A stretch of DNA of 64,000 bases, taken from NCBI GenBank assembly GCA_047632755.1, contig JBLIDT010000002.1, positions 62,001-126,000 on the forward strand. The letters are read 5' to 3'. Under the pieces are notes generated by a model. The model saw only the letters and a list, made by a program, of their open reading frames with translations, was not told the origin of the DNA and did no database searches. The first letter of the stretch is position 1; each line of letters opens with the position of its first letter. Positions 8,662 to 16,552 of this stretch are shown one piece after another. The stretch is from JAKVAV01 sp047632755 (GTDB lineage: Bacteria > Bacteroidota > Bacteroidia > Flavobacteriales_D > Cryomorphaceae). The translations under genes were made by a program, and so were the position numbers.

Positions 8662-9338
8662 TTGGCTTCGAATTTGTACCCGACTCCCTTGATGGTTTTG
8701 ATGAACTTGCTCCCTATTTTCTCTCGTAGTTTACGAATGTGAACATCGATGGTCCGGTCTCCGACAACCACGTCATTTCCCCAAACAGAATTTAAAATAA
8801 TCTCACGCGTAAAAACGCGACCTGGCTTACTGATCAACAATGCGAGCAACTCAAATTCCTTTTTGGGCAAATTGAGTTCTTTGCCATCTTGAACCACCAA
8901 GTATTTTTCTTTGTCGATGAATATTCCGCCTACGGGGATGCCTGCCTTTGCATCAGAGGCAGAGCGCTTTCGGCGCAACAAGGCTTGGATTCGCGAAAGC
9001 AAAACTCGGGGCTTGATAGGCTTTGATATGTAATCATCTGCACCAGCATCGAATCCCGCAATTTGAGAATAGTCTTCCCCCCTTGCCGTAAGGAAGGCGA
9101 TGATACTCGGTTTCAGGGATTCAATTTCTCTCATCTCTACGCATGTTTCTATGCCATCCATTTCGGGCATCATAACATCGAGAAGTATTAAATCTGGGAG
9201 AAATTCTTTTGCCGTTTTTATAGCGTCACGGCCATTCATGGCCGATTTCACTTCATAGTTTTCCTTTTCCAAGTTGTAACTGATCAAGTCAATAATGTCT
9301 TGTTCATCATCAACGAGAAGGATCTTTTCTTTTTTCAC
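8658..9338 (-). CDS. phoB: PhoB-like OmpR-family response regulator
   Basis: This 226-residue DNA-binding regulator pairs with the downstream kinase. The receiver has the acidic pocket LLVDDE (Asp10, Asp11), phosphoacceptor Asp54 in LLDVMMPEMDG, Thr in FLTARGE and Lys in ISKPI. The winged-helix output domain shows VVGDRTIDVHIRKLREKIG near the C-terminus. The start is GTG at 9338 behind a consensus -7 box. OmpR/PhoB regulators bind direct repeats 11 bases apart, and such repeats occur upstream of several genes between here and 17.5 kb. The phosphate link is inferred from those sites and from the transporter at 17479. Confidence 0.88.
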   Translation of the reverse strand: MKKEKILLVDDEQDIIDLISYNLEKENYEVKSAMNGRDAIKTAKEFLPDLILLDVMMPEMDGIETCVEMREIESLKPSIIAFLTARGEDYSQIAGFDAGADDYISKPIKPRVLLSRIQALLRRKRSASDAKAGIPVGGIFIDKEKYLVVQDGKELNLPKKEFELLALLISKPGRVFTREIILNSVWGNDVVVGDRTIDVHIRKLREKIGSKFIKTIKGVGYKFEAK

Positions 9339-9370
9339 GATTGGTAAGCTTTAAGTTGAAACCAGTCTGG

Positions 9371-9378
9371 CAAAAATA
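9371..9378 (-). promoter_or_regulatory. -7 box for the phoB-like regulator
   Basis: On the minus strand it reads TATTTTTG, a full match to TAnnTTTG, about 32 bases before the GTG at 9338. Confidence 0.55.
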
Positions 9379-9411
9379 TGGTATGCATACGCCTGCGATG
9401 TTACTCGCTTG

Positions 9412-9427
9412 TTAAGCCTAATTTAAG
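9412..9427. promoter_or_regulatory. Shared 16-base motif TTAAGCCTNNNTTAAG, copy 1 (Pho-box-like)
   Basis: The bases read TTAAGCCTAATTTAAG, two TTAAG half-sites starting 11 bases apart (9412 and 9423). Near-identical copies lie at 14772 and 17283, all in divergent intergenic regions. The spacing equals that of PhoB-family direct repeats. The copy lies between the phoB-like gene and the beta-helix lipoprotein. Confidence 0.55.
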
Positions 9428-9463
9428 TCCAAATATAAGAATCGATTGAGGCTCTTACACGCC

Positions 9464-9501
9464 TTAACATTGAGGCAACAATAGAATAACTCAGAGGTAA
9501 G
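9464..9501 (+). promoter_or_regulatory. Four 11-base-phased xTAAC/G repeats upstream of the lipoprotein
   Basis: TTAAC (9464), GCAAC (9475), ATAAC (9486) and GTAAG (9497) start exactly 11 bases apart. The last is about 80 bases before the lipoprotein ATG. The phasing suits tandem binding of an OmpR/PhoB-type dimer. Individual half-sites are degenerate, so this rests on periodicity. Confidence 0.4.
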
Positions 9502-9582
9502 TTAGAATTCACGTTACACTAATTTACTCGCCCTTACTTCGCAGTGTCAAAAAACAGAATATCAACGGCAAAAAACAAACAA

Positions 9583-10779
9583 ATGAATAATTTCAGAAAA
9601 CTAAGAAACATGTCTGCCATCCTTATGATGGGAGCATTGGTATTGACCTCGTGTGATGATGATGATGAAGAAGTACCGCCTGTAGAAATTCCTACTGCGA
9701 ATCTGCTAACTTCAAACATTACCACGAACACGACATGGACTACAGGTAGCACTTACATACTTGGTGGTAGAATTGCTGTAACATCAGGGAATACTCTAAC
9801 CATAGAGCCTGGCGTAATTATTAAAGGACAAGCTGGAACAGGTGCCAATGCTACAGCACTCATTATTGCTCGTGGAGCGAAAATTATGGCCGAAGGAACT
9901 TCAGCAGCACCTATCATCTTCACTTCAGTTGCAGATGAAATTGAGTCTGGAATGATTTCAAGTCCTAACTTGGATCCTGATCTCAACGGACTTTGGGGAG
10001 GCCTGATTGTTTTAGGGAATGCGCCTATTTCAGCTGATGATGACGCAGTGCAGATTGAAGGAATTCCACCATCTGACCAAAACGGTCTTTACGGCGGAAC
10101 TGATGTTGCAGATGATTCGGGAATTATTCGTTATGTATCTATTCGTCATGGTGGTTCAAACATCGGTGAAGGAAACGAAATCAACGGCCTTACACTTGGC
10201 GGTGTTGGAAACAGCACTGTTATAAGTTATGTCGAGATCGTAGGCAACCAAGATGACGGAATTGAATGGTTTGGTGGAACGGTAAACGTAACGAATGCTT
10301 TGGTATGGAATGTAGGTGATGATGCCATTGACACTGACCAATCTTGGGGCGGCACATTGGACAACTTCATTGTGGTAAATGCTGGCGATGAATGTTTTGA
10401 ACTAGACGGTCCCGAAGGTGCTTTGAACGATGAGCACACACTAACTAACGGGACAGTTTTCGCTGGCGGAGCTGATGGCTTGGTAGATTTGGATGCCAAC
10501 TCACGTTTGAGCATGTCAAACATCTACTTTTTCGGTCTGAGCGCTGGTCAAGATTTTGATGAGCTTCCAGTAGAAGCAGATGGCGGTTTCGGAGATTTCA
10601 CAAATTTCGAAGCTACCATTCCCGAAGGAGAATCAGTTTCTGATTACTTTGTGGGTGGAAGTGATCAATTTGTAGTAAACATAGCAGAAGGGGCAAACAC
10701 TGTCGGTGCTAATGTATCCGCTTTCGATTCTTGGACTTGGGCAGCAGCTTCAGGAGCATTGAGTGGTCTTGGGTTGTAA
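9583..10779 (+). CDS. Surface lipoprotein with parallel beta-helix repeats
   Basis: This 398-residue protein starts with a lipoprotein signal (MNNFRKLRNMSAILMMGALV) ending in the lipobox LTSC. The Cys is followed by DDDDEE, an acidic run of the kind that directs Bacteroidota lipoproteins to the cell surface. The rest is rich in Gly, Asn, Thr and Ile with repeating turns such as GNTLTIEPGVIIKGQ, fitting a right-handed beta-helix. The ATG at 9583 is preferred over an upstream GTG at 9544, which would push the signal inward. A terminator and then a TonB receptor follow. Its partner role, such as ligand capture for that receptor, is inferred. Confidence 0.75.
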   Translation: MNNFRKLRNMSAILMMGALVLTSCDDDDEEVPPVEIPTANLLTSNITTNTTWTTGSTYILGGRIAVTSGNTLTIEPGVIIKGQAGTGANATALIIARGAKIMAEGTSAAPIIFTSVADEIESGMISSPNLDPDLNGLWGGLIVLGNAPISADDDAVQIEGIPPSDQNGLYGGTDVADDSGIIRYVSIRHGGSNIGEGNEINGLTLGGVGNSTVISYVEIVGNQDDGIEWFGGTVNVTNALVWNVGDDAIDTDQSWGGTLDNFIVVNAGDECFELDGPEGALNDEHTLTNGTVFAGGADGLVDLDANSRLSMSNIYFFGLSAGQDFDELPVEADGGFGDFTNFEATIPEGESVSDYFVGGSDQFVVNIAEGANTVGANVSAFDSWTWAAASGALSGLGL

Positions 10780-10813
10780 TCCAGCCTCGCATTTAAATTC
10801 ACAGATAATATTC

Positions 10814-10845
10814 AAAAACCCGCAGCTCAAAAGCTGCGGGTTTTT
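10814..10845 (+). terminator. Rho-independent terminator between the lipoprotein and its TonB receptor
   Basis: AAAAACCCGCAGCT pairs with AGCTGCGGGTTTTT around a CAAA loop, giving a 9-base GC-rich stem plus flanking A/T pairs and a T run. It lies 35 bases after the lipoprotein stop and 29 before the receptor start. It should lower receptor expression relative to the lipoprotein, or fully separate the units. Confidence 0.8.
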
Positions 10846-10873
10846 CCTCTTTTTAAGACAGATTATTTTAATC

Positions 10874-13768
10874 ATGAGAAATTTCATTCAATCCACGGTT
10901 TTCATTGTCCTTTCCCTCTTTTCATTTGAAGGCTTGGCTCAAGACGGGGCAATTCGAGGAACGGTTTTCGAAGAAGAAACTGGTCTAACAATGCCGGGTG
11001 TGAACGTAGTCATAGACGGCACTATGACAGGTACAGTTACCGATTTGGACGGAAAATTCAATCTGGCAGCTCCTGCGGGAACTCACAATATTCGGTTTTC
11101 ATTTATCTCTTTTGTGCCTCAAGTAATAGAAGGTGTGGAAGTAAAGGAAGATGAGCCTACAGTGCTTGAAAACATCATTATGTACACTGATGCTGCCGAT
11201 CTAGAAGAGGTAGTCATTACTGCCACCATGGCAAGGAACAACGAAACTGCCCTTCTTACAATGAAGAGGAAATCGGCCAATATGATCGATGGAATCTCTT
11301 CGGCTAATTTTAAAAAGATCGGAGATTCAGATGCTGCATCATCAGTAAAACGAGTTCCAGGTGTGTCCATTGAAGGAGGGAAATATGTGTTCGTAAGAGG
11401 CTTGGGAGATCGCTACACGAAGACGCTTCTCAATGGATTTGATGTACCTGGTCTCGATCCCGACAGGAATACCATCCAAATGGATCTTTTTCCAACAAGT
11501 GTCTTGGACAATATTATTGTCAATAAAACTTTCATCGCCAATCTTCCTGCCGATTTTACTGGAGGCGCAATAGACATCAGCACCAAAGAATTTCCCGAGG
11601 AGAAGACAGCAAAAATCAGCATAAGTCTTGGATATAACCCAAATTTTCATTTCAATTCTAATTACCTCACTTACAGTGGAAGCAGCACTGATTTCCTCGG
11701 GTTTGACGACGGAATGAGAGGCATTCCCGCAACGCAAAACATACCCCAGTTTGCCGAGGTAGTAGGCAGCCCAAATAGTGCTCAAGGGCAGCGCTATCAA
11801 GGTATCTTGCGTTCTTTCACCCCTGATCTGGCTGCATTTCAATCAAACAGCTTTATGGATTATAGTTTTGGGTTTAATTACGGAAATCAGAAACCTAAGG
11901 AAAACTATACAGTCGGATATAACTTAATATTTTCTTACAAAAATGAGACGCAGTTTTACGAAGATGCAGAATATGGCAGATACGGATTACTGGCAGATCC
12001 ATCGGTCAATGAGATGGAGTTGCGGGAATTGCAAACGGGTAGTTTCGGTGTAAACAATGTAATGCTGAGCGGTATGGCAGGATTTGCCATCAAAACGCAA
12101 AAATCCAAGTACAAGCTCAACCTTTTGCACATTCAAAACGGGGAGTCGAAAGCAGGAATCTTTGATTACCTCAATGCCGATCAAGGCGCAATCTTCTTCG
12201 GTTTTCAGCACAACTTAGAATACAGCCAAAAGTCCATGACGAACCTCTTAATTGGTGGTGAACACTACTTCGCTGATTCCAAATGGAACTTGGAGTGGGG
12301 AATCTCACCAACGCTCTCTATTATGGATGATCCCGATGTGCGCTTTACCCGGTACGAAATTCGAAACGACGATTTCGTTATCGGCACCGAAGCGGGTTTC
12401 CCTCAGCGGATCTGGAGAGATTTGAACGAACTGAATATTGCCAATAAGGTAGACGTGACTAAGGATTTGAAAATCTTCGGGAATAAAGGAAAAATTGCTT
12501 TCGGTGGAAGCTTTACTTATAAAAACCGCGATTACAACATTAGAAGTTTCAACGTAAACGTGAGAGGGCTTGAACTTACTGGCGATCCAGATGAGATTTT
12601 TCAAGATGAAAACCTTTGGCTCATCGGCGACAATCCTAACATCGGAACAACTATTGACGCCATCTTTTTGCCGACCAATCCAAATGAATTTAACGCTCAG
12701 GTATATAGTAGTGCAGGTTACGTCTCTACTGAATTTTCTTTCCTGCAAAATGTTCGCGCGACAGTGGGAGTGCGCGCCGAGAGTTACCTGCAGCTCTACA
12801 CAGGACAAGACCAGTTAGGAACAAATGTTTTGGACAACGATGAAGTATTGAATGATTTCAATCTATTCCCAACCCTTAACTTGGTCTGGGGTGTTACGGA
12901 AAAACAAAACCTCCGTTTTTCATACACTCAAACCATTGCTCGGCCTTCCCTAAAAGAGCTTTCATACGCTGAAATTTATGATCCGCTTACAGGCAGGACA
13001 TTTATAGGAGGCTTATTCCGTGATGCCAACGACGCAGCGGGAATCGAGTATTGGGATGGAAACCTCCAAAGCACCGACATTCAAAACCTCGATCTGCGGT
13101 ACGAAGTATTTCCATCGCTAGGTCAGACAGTGTCCATTGGTGCCTTTTACAAATTTTTTGAAAATCCTATTGAGATTATTCAATTCACTACCCAAGCCAA
13201 TGCCTTTCAGCCAAGAAATGTGGGAGATGGAGAAGTATTGGGTGCTGAACTGGAAATTAGAACTGGTTTGGATTTGATTTCAGAAAAATTACGTCGATTT
13301 AGTCTCTCCATGAATGTGACGGTAACGGAGTCAAGAATCAAATTGAGTGAAACAGAATACAGAAGTCGATTAGCCAACCGCCGAGAAGGACAAGAAATAG
13401 ATGAATACCGCGCGATGGCAGGACAAGCTCCCTTAATCATTAATACAGGTATCTCATTCAATGGTACCGACAAAGGTTTCTTGGAAAACCTCCAAGCGGG
13501 TCTTTTCTACAATGTGCAGTCCTCTACCCTTAAATATGTCGGTATTGTAGACCGCCCTGACATCTATACAGTGGCGTTTCACAGCATCAACTTCAATGCG
13601 ACGAAGCAATTTGGAACAGATAACAGAATGAGCCTAGGCTTAAAGGTTGACAATATTCTCGACGATGCGCGAGAAGAAGTATTCCAATCTTACAATGCTG
13701 AAGATCAAATCTTCACTCGATTGCTTCCAGGAAGGACTGTCTCTTTGAGCTATAGCTACCAATTTTAG
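10874..13768 (+). CDS. TonB-dependent receptor with carboxypeptidase-regulatory N-domain
   Basis: This is a 964-residue outer-membrane transporter. A signal peptide ending GLAQ is followed by a CarboxypepD-regulatory-like domain (about 25-105; IRGTVFEEETGLTMPGVNV), the plug (VKRVPGVSIEGGKYVFVRGL) and a 22-strand type barrel ending SYSYQF with the terminal Phe. The ATG at 10874 is chosen because the upstream extension contains the terminator and lacks a signal. It follows the beta-helix lipoprotein, an arrangement common for lipoprotein/receptor pairs. The substrate is unknown; the phosphate setting suggests a phosphorus-containing ligand, as inference only. Confidence 0.88.
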   Translation: MRNFIQSTVFIVLSLFSFEGLAQDGAIRGTVFEEETGLTMPGVNVVIDGTMTGTVTDLDGKFNLAAPAGTHNIRFSFISFVPQVIEGVEVKEDEPTVLENIIMYTDAADLEEVVITATMARNNETALLTMKRKSANMIDGISSANFKKIGDSDAASSVKRVPGVSIEGGKYVFVRGLGDRYTKTLLNGFDVPGLDPDRNTIQMDLFPTSVLDNIIVNKTFIANLPADFTGGAIDISTKEFPEEKTAKISISLGYNPNFHFNSNYLTYSGSSTDFLGFDDGMRGIPATQNIPQFAEVVGSPNSAQGQRYQGILRSFTPDLAAFQSNSFMDYSFGFNYGNQKPKENYTVGYNLIFSYKNETQFYEDAEYGRYGLLADPSVNEMELRELQTGSFGVNNVMLSGMAGFAIKTQKSKYKLNLLHIQNGESKAGIFDYLNADQGAIFFGFQHNLEYSQKSMTNLLIGGEHYFADSKWNLEWGISPTLSIMDDPDVRFTRYEIRNDDFVIGTEAGFPQRIWRDLNELNIANKVDVTKDLKIFGNKGKIAFGGSFTYKNRDYNIRSFNVNVRGLELTGDPDEIFQDENLWLIGDNPNIGTTIDAIFLPTNPNEFNAQVYSSAGYVSTEFSFLQNVRATVGVRAESYLQLYTGQDQLGTNVLDNDEVLNDFNLFPTLNLVWGVTEKQNLRFSYTQTIARPSLKELSYAEIYDPLTGRTFIGGLFRDANDAAGIEYWDGNLQSTDIQNLDLRYEVFPSLGQTVSIGAFYKFFENPIEIIQFTTQANAFQPRNVGDGEVLGAELEIRTGLDLISEKLRRFSLSMNVTVTESRIKLSETEYRSRLANRREGQEIDEYRAMAGQAPLIINTGISFNGTDKGFLENLQAGLFYNVQSSTLKYVGIVDRPDIYTVAFHSINFNATKQFGTDNRMSLGLKVDNILDDAREEVFQSYNAEDQIFTRLLPGRTVSLSYSYQF

Positions 13769-13784
13769 AAAACTCTCCGAAACT

Positions 13785-13822
13785 AAAAAAGCCTTCTCAA
13801 ATTGATTTGAGAAGGCTTTTTT
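13785..13822. terminator. Bidirectional terminator
   Basis: AAAAAAGCCTTCTCAAA and TTTGAGAAGGCTTTTTT form a 17-base perfect stem around a TTGA loop. A runs and T runs on both sides let it end the TonB receptor on plus and the MORN-repeat gene on minus. Confidence 0.9.
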
Positions 13823-13840
13823 AATTTCATTAACAGACAA

Positions 13841-14272
13841 TCAATTGTAATCAACCTCTTTGGAAAGTGTACCTAATTCGTCAAAAAATTGCCACTTACC
13901 AATTCGTTTGCCTTCGTCATACTCCATTTTTACGCGAAGAATCCCTTCTGAACTCCATACTTTCCAAGTGCCGTCTTTCTTTCCATTGCGAAAGCGTACT
14001 TCTCCAGTTTTATTTCCTAGTTGATCATACTTCGTCCATGTCCCAGCTTTTTTTCCTTGGCTGAGCATACCGATTTCTTCGGGTTCGCCATTCTCATAAT
14101 AGGCTATAATACTGCCGCTATATGAGCCGTCCACTTCAACTTGATAAATATCATTTCCAGTGTAATAAGCTTTGTTCGTTTGTGAATCTACGCTCACCAA
14201 TTCACCTTCTTGGGCAAATGCTCCACTCGTTGCAAACAAACCTATAACTGCTACTATAACTGACTTTTTCAT
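13841..14272 (-). CDS. Secreted MORN-repeat (YwqK-like) protein
   Basis: This 143-residue protein has a clear signal peptide (MKKSVIVAVIGLFATSGAFAQ) followed by at least three MORN_2 type repeats: YYENGEPEEIGMLSQGKKAG, FRNGKKDGTWKVWSSEG and YDEGKRIGKWQFFDELG. Such repeats are found in the YwqK family and in many Bacteroidota exported proteins, and have no settled function. It is alone on its strand, ends at a shared terminator, and has an 11-base-phased promoter (14308-14338). Confidence 0.75.
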   Translation of the reverse strand: MKKSVIVAVIGLFATSGAFAQEGELVSVDSQTNKAYYTGNDIYQVEVDGSYSGSIIAYYENGEPEEIGMLSQGKKAGTWTKYDQLGNKTGEVRFRNGKKDGTWKVWSSEGILRVKMEYDEGKRIGKWQFFDELGTLSKEVDYN

Positions 14273-14307
14273 GGTTCTGGTATTATGTGTTCCCGCTCTC
14301 GTTAATA

Positions 14308-14338
14308 CAAAGGTAAGCTTTCCTTAACAATTTAGTAA
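14308..14338 (-). promoter_or_regulatory. -7 box preceded by 11-base-phased TTAC/TTAAG repeats
   Basis: On the minus strand TACCTTTG (14315-14308) is a full -7 match 35 bases before the ATG. Immediately upstream, TTAC, TTAAG and TTACC begin at 14338, 14327 and 14316, exactly 11 bases apart. This would place a PhoB-type dimer over the -33 region. Confidence 0.5.
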
Positions 14339-14404
14339 CATTGAACGGCGGAGCCGAAAAAAATGTTGCATCTTCATTCTGCAACATTCATCTTATCACT
14401 TGAC

Positions 14405-14737
14405 TTACAGCAAGAATCTTTTTGACTTCGCCTCTTTGGTGATCTTGAAATTCTCAACAATCTTGGTATCGTAGCTCACGAAGCTGATTTCAAGAGTATA
14501 CGTTCCCGCAGGAATATTTTCAAATGTGAATTCTCCATCAAAATCGGCAAACACTTCTTGATCGATTTCTACTAAACGCACAGTGGCGCCAGTCAAAGCT
14601 TCTGCATTTTCAGAATCCAATACTGTCCCTGAATACGAGCAAGAAGCCTTATCAGACTTCGATTTCTTGTCTGAGTTGCCGGCAGTGGCCGAAAAACAGA
14701 TAAAAACAAAACCGAGTACCGCGATGTAGTTTTTCAC
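14405..14737 (-). CDS. Small exported carboxypeptidase-regulatory-like domain protein
   Basis: This 110-residue protein has a signal peptide (MKNYIAVLGFVFICFSATAG) and a Lys/Ser-rich linker. A single beta-sandwich of the CarboxypepD_reg type follows: CSYSGTVLDSENAEALTGA, then DFDGEFTFENIPAGTYTLEI. This is the domain found at the front of the TonB receptors in this window, but here it stands alone. The start is GTG at 14737, four bases after a -7 box. Function is unknown. Confidence 0.72.
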   Translation of the reverse strand: MKNYIAVLGFVFICFSATAGNSDKKSKSDKASCSYSGTVLDSENAEALTGATVRLVEIDQEVFADFDGEFTFENIPAGTYTLEISFVSYDTKIVENFKITKEAKSKRFLL

Positions 14738-14741
14738 GAGG

Positions 14742-14749
14742 CAAAAATA
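14742..14749 (-). promoter_or_regulatory. -7 box 4 bases from a GTG start
   Basis: On the minus strand it reads TATTTTTG, a full match to TAnnTTTG. CCTC then leads directly to the GTG at 14737, which suggests a leaderless mRNA. Confidence 0.55.
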
Positions 14750-14771
14750 GACTCATCGAGCAAGCGAAGCT

Positions 14772-14818
14772 TTAAGCCTGTGTTAAGCATAGTTGCGTTT
14801 TATTAATTAATTGTTAAG
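14772..14818. promoter_or_regulatory. Shared motif TTAAGCCTNNNTTAAG, copy 2, plus a second phased pair
   Basis: TTAAGCCTGTGTTAAG occupies 14772-14787, with half-sites 11 bases apart. A second pair, TTAAT at 14803 and TTAAG at 14814, is also 11 bases apart. Both lie between the divergent lipodomain gene and the M14 peptidase gene. Confidence 0.5.
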
Positions 14819-14840
14819 GCCAGCAAGGCATGGTCTTAGC

Positions 14841-14848
14841 TATATTCG
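14841..14848 (+). promoter_or_regulatory. -7 box for the M14 peptidase
   Basis: TATATTCG matches TAnnTTTG at 7 of 8 positions, 15 bases before the GTG at 14864. Confidence 0.45.
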
Positions 14849-14863
14849 TCAAAAAATAAAGCT

Positions 14864-16552
14864 GTGCGAATTCTTTCTCTTTTTCTAATTGCCTTATCAG
14901 TGAATGCTTTCGGGCAGTTTCCATCGAACTATACTCCGACGTATGCCGAAACGATTGCATTCTATGAGCGTATTGCGGCAGATCATCCCAGCACAGCCCA
15001 ATTGAATACCATTGGAAAAACAGACAATGGAAAACCATTGCACTATTTAGTGATAGATCCTAAGGGAGAGTTTTCACCTGAGTCTGCTGAGCTGAATGAG
15101 CAGGCGGTGACATTAATCATCAACGGAATCCATCCAGGGGAGGCTTGCGGAATTAATGCCTCCATCATGTTTGCCCTGCAAAAAGCTGCTGAACCGACTG
15201 AAGGTTTGGTATACGTCATCATTCCCATTTACAATGTAGGAGGAGCGCTGAACAGAAACAGCAATAGCCGTGCGAATCAAGACGGTCCAGAGGAATACGG
15301 TTTTCGCGGAAACGCCAAAAACCTCGACCTTAATCGGGATTTCGTGAAGGCAGATTCCAAAAATGCCCAAACGTTTAGCAAGCTGTTTCATCTCTGGAAC
15401 CCACATGTTTTAATTGACACACATACTACCAATGGGGCCGATTATCAACCCAGTATAACACTGATATCCACGTTCCCCGAAAAGCTCGATCCCATGCAAG
15501 CCACATTTCTGAAAAGAGAAATGGAACCTTCACTTTACCAACAGATGAAAGAGCTCGGAGATGAAATGATACCCTATGTAAACTTCAAGGGGAGAACCCC
15601 TGAAGACGGTATCTATGCCTTCTTAGATTACCCACGATATAGCACTGGATACGCTGCCCTATTCAATACCTTGGGGTTCACAGTTGAAGCTCATATGCTC
15701 AAGCCTTTCGATCGTAGAGTGGAGGTCACCCATAGCTTCCTGAAATGCATGGACGTTTTTCTTTCAGAAAAGAGTTCGATGGTAATAAAGCTCAAGGAAA
15801 TTGCCGATCAGAACACGGTGAAAGCTGAAAGCTTCTACACGAAATGGCAAATAGGGAAAGGAATCGATAGCTTATCGTTTCCTGGGTACGAAGCAAAAAA
15901 TTCTACGAGCCTCCTCTCGGGTGAGACCTTTGTGGAGTACGACAGAAAAAAGCTTTACCGAAGGGACGTAGCTTATTACAACGAAGTGAAGGGATATTAT
16001 AGAGTAGTAGTCCCTGAATTCTATGCCATTCCTCAAGCTTGGAGTGAGGTTATAGATCGACTCGAGGCCAACAATGTCGAGATGCACCAATTCACAAGCG
16101 ACACCTTAATTGATGTCACTTCTCGATATGCCTCATACTACGAGACCTCAGAAAGTCCTTATGAAGGGCACTATCCGCACCAGAATATTGGCACCTCAGA
16201 AAGGAAAGAGACCATCCAGTTTTTTGAAGGAGACTACCTCATCCCTACCCAGCAAAAGGCGAGAAGGTACTTGGCCGCAACCCTTGATCCGCAAAGCGAG
16301 GATAGTTTCTTTAGCTGGAATTTTTTCGATTCGGTATTGAATCAAAAGGAATATTTCTCTTCCTACTTGTTTGAAAAAACGGCGGCGGAAATTTTAGAAA
16401 GAGACCAGAACTTGCGCCGATCTTTTGAGTCAAAAAAACAGAAAGATCCCGCTTTCTCTAAAGATGGTAGAGCTCAACTCAAATACATTTACGAAAGCTC
16501 CATTTACTACGAAAAAGGTCACTTGAGAATTCCTGTTTTCGAAGTGCGCTAA
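14864..16552 (+). CDS. Exported M14-family zinc carboxypeptidase
   Basis: This 562-residue protein has a signal peptide (MRILSLFLIALSVNAFGQ) and an N-terminal zinc carboxypeptidase domain of about 300 residues. The HxxE ligand pair is in NGIHPGEACG. The third His is in VLIDTHTTNGADY, and NRDF supplies the substrate-binding arginine region. The C-terminal 250 residues are not recognised. It starts with GTG at 14864 and ends 4 bases into the convergent response regulator. Possible Pho-type sites precede it, so it may be part of a starvation set, but a link between a peptidase and phosphate is unproven. Confidence 0.8.
   Translation: MRILSLFLIALSVNAFGQFPSNYTPTYAETIAFYERIAADHPSTAQLNTIGKTDNGKPLHYLVIDPKGEFSPESAELNEQAVTLIINGIHPGEACGINASIMFALQKAAEPTEGLVYVIIPIYNVGGALNRNSNSRANQDGPEEYGFRGNAKNLDLNRDFVKADSKNAQTFSKLFHLWNPHVLIDTHTTNGADYQPSITLISTFPEKLDPMQATFLKREMEPSLYQQMKELGDEMIPYVNFKGRTPEDGIYAFLDYPRYSTGYAALFNTLGFTVEAHMLKPFDRRVEVTHSFLKCMDVFLSEKSSMVIKLKEIADQNTVKAESFYTKWQIGKGIDSLSFPGYEAKNSTSLLSGETFVEYDRKKLYRRDVAYYNEVKGYYRVVVPEFYAIPQAWSEVIDRLEANNVEMHQFTSDTLIDVTSRYASYYETSESPYEGHYPHQNIGTSERKETIQFFEGDYLIPTQQKARRYLAATLDPQSEDSFFSWNFFDSVLNQKEYFSSYLFEKTAAEILERDQNLRRSFESKKQKDPAFSKDGRAQLKYIYESSIYYEKGHLRIPVFEVR

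Noticed and set aside
10763..10873. N-terminal extension of the TonB receptor from a GTG at 10763
   Set aside because: It overlaps the lipoprotein stop, crosses a strong terminator and would hide the signal peptide.
12305..12808. 167-codon minus-strand frame inside the TonB receptor
   Set aside because: Composition is that of a reverse shadow; the receptor frame is fully supported by plug and barrel features.
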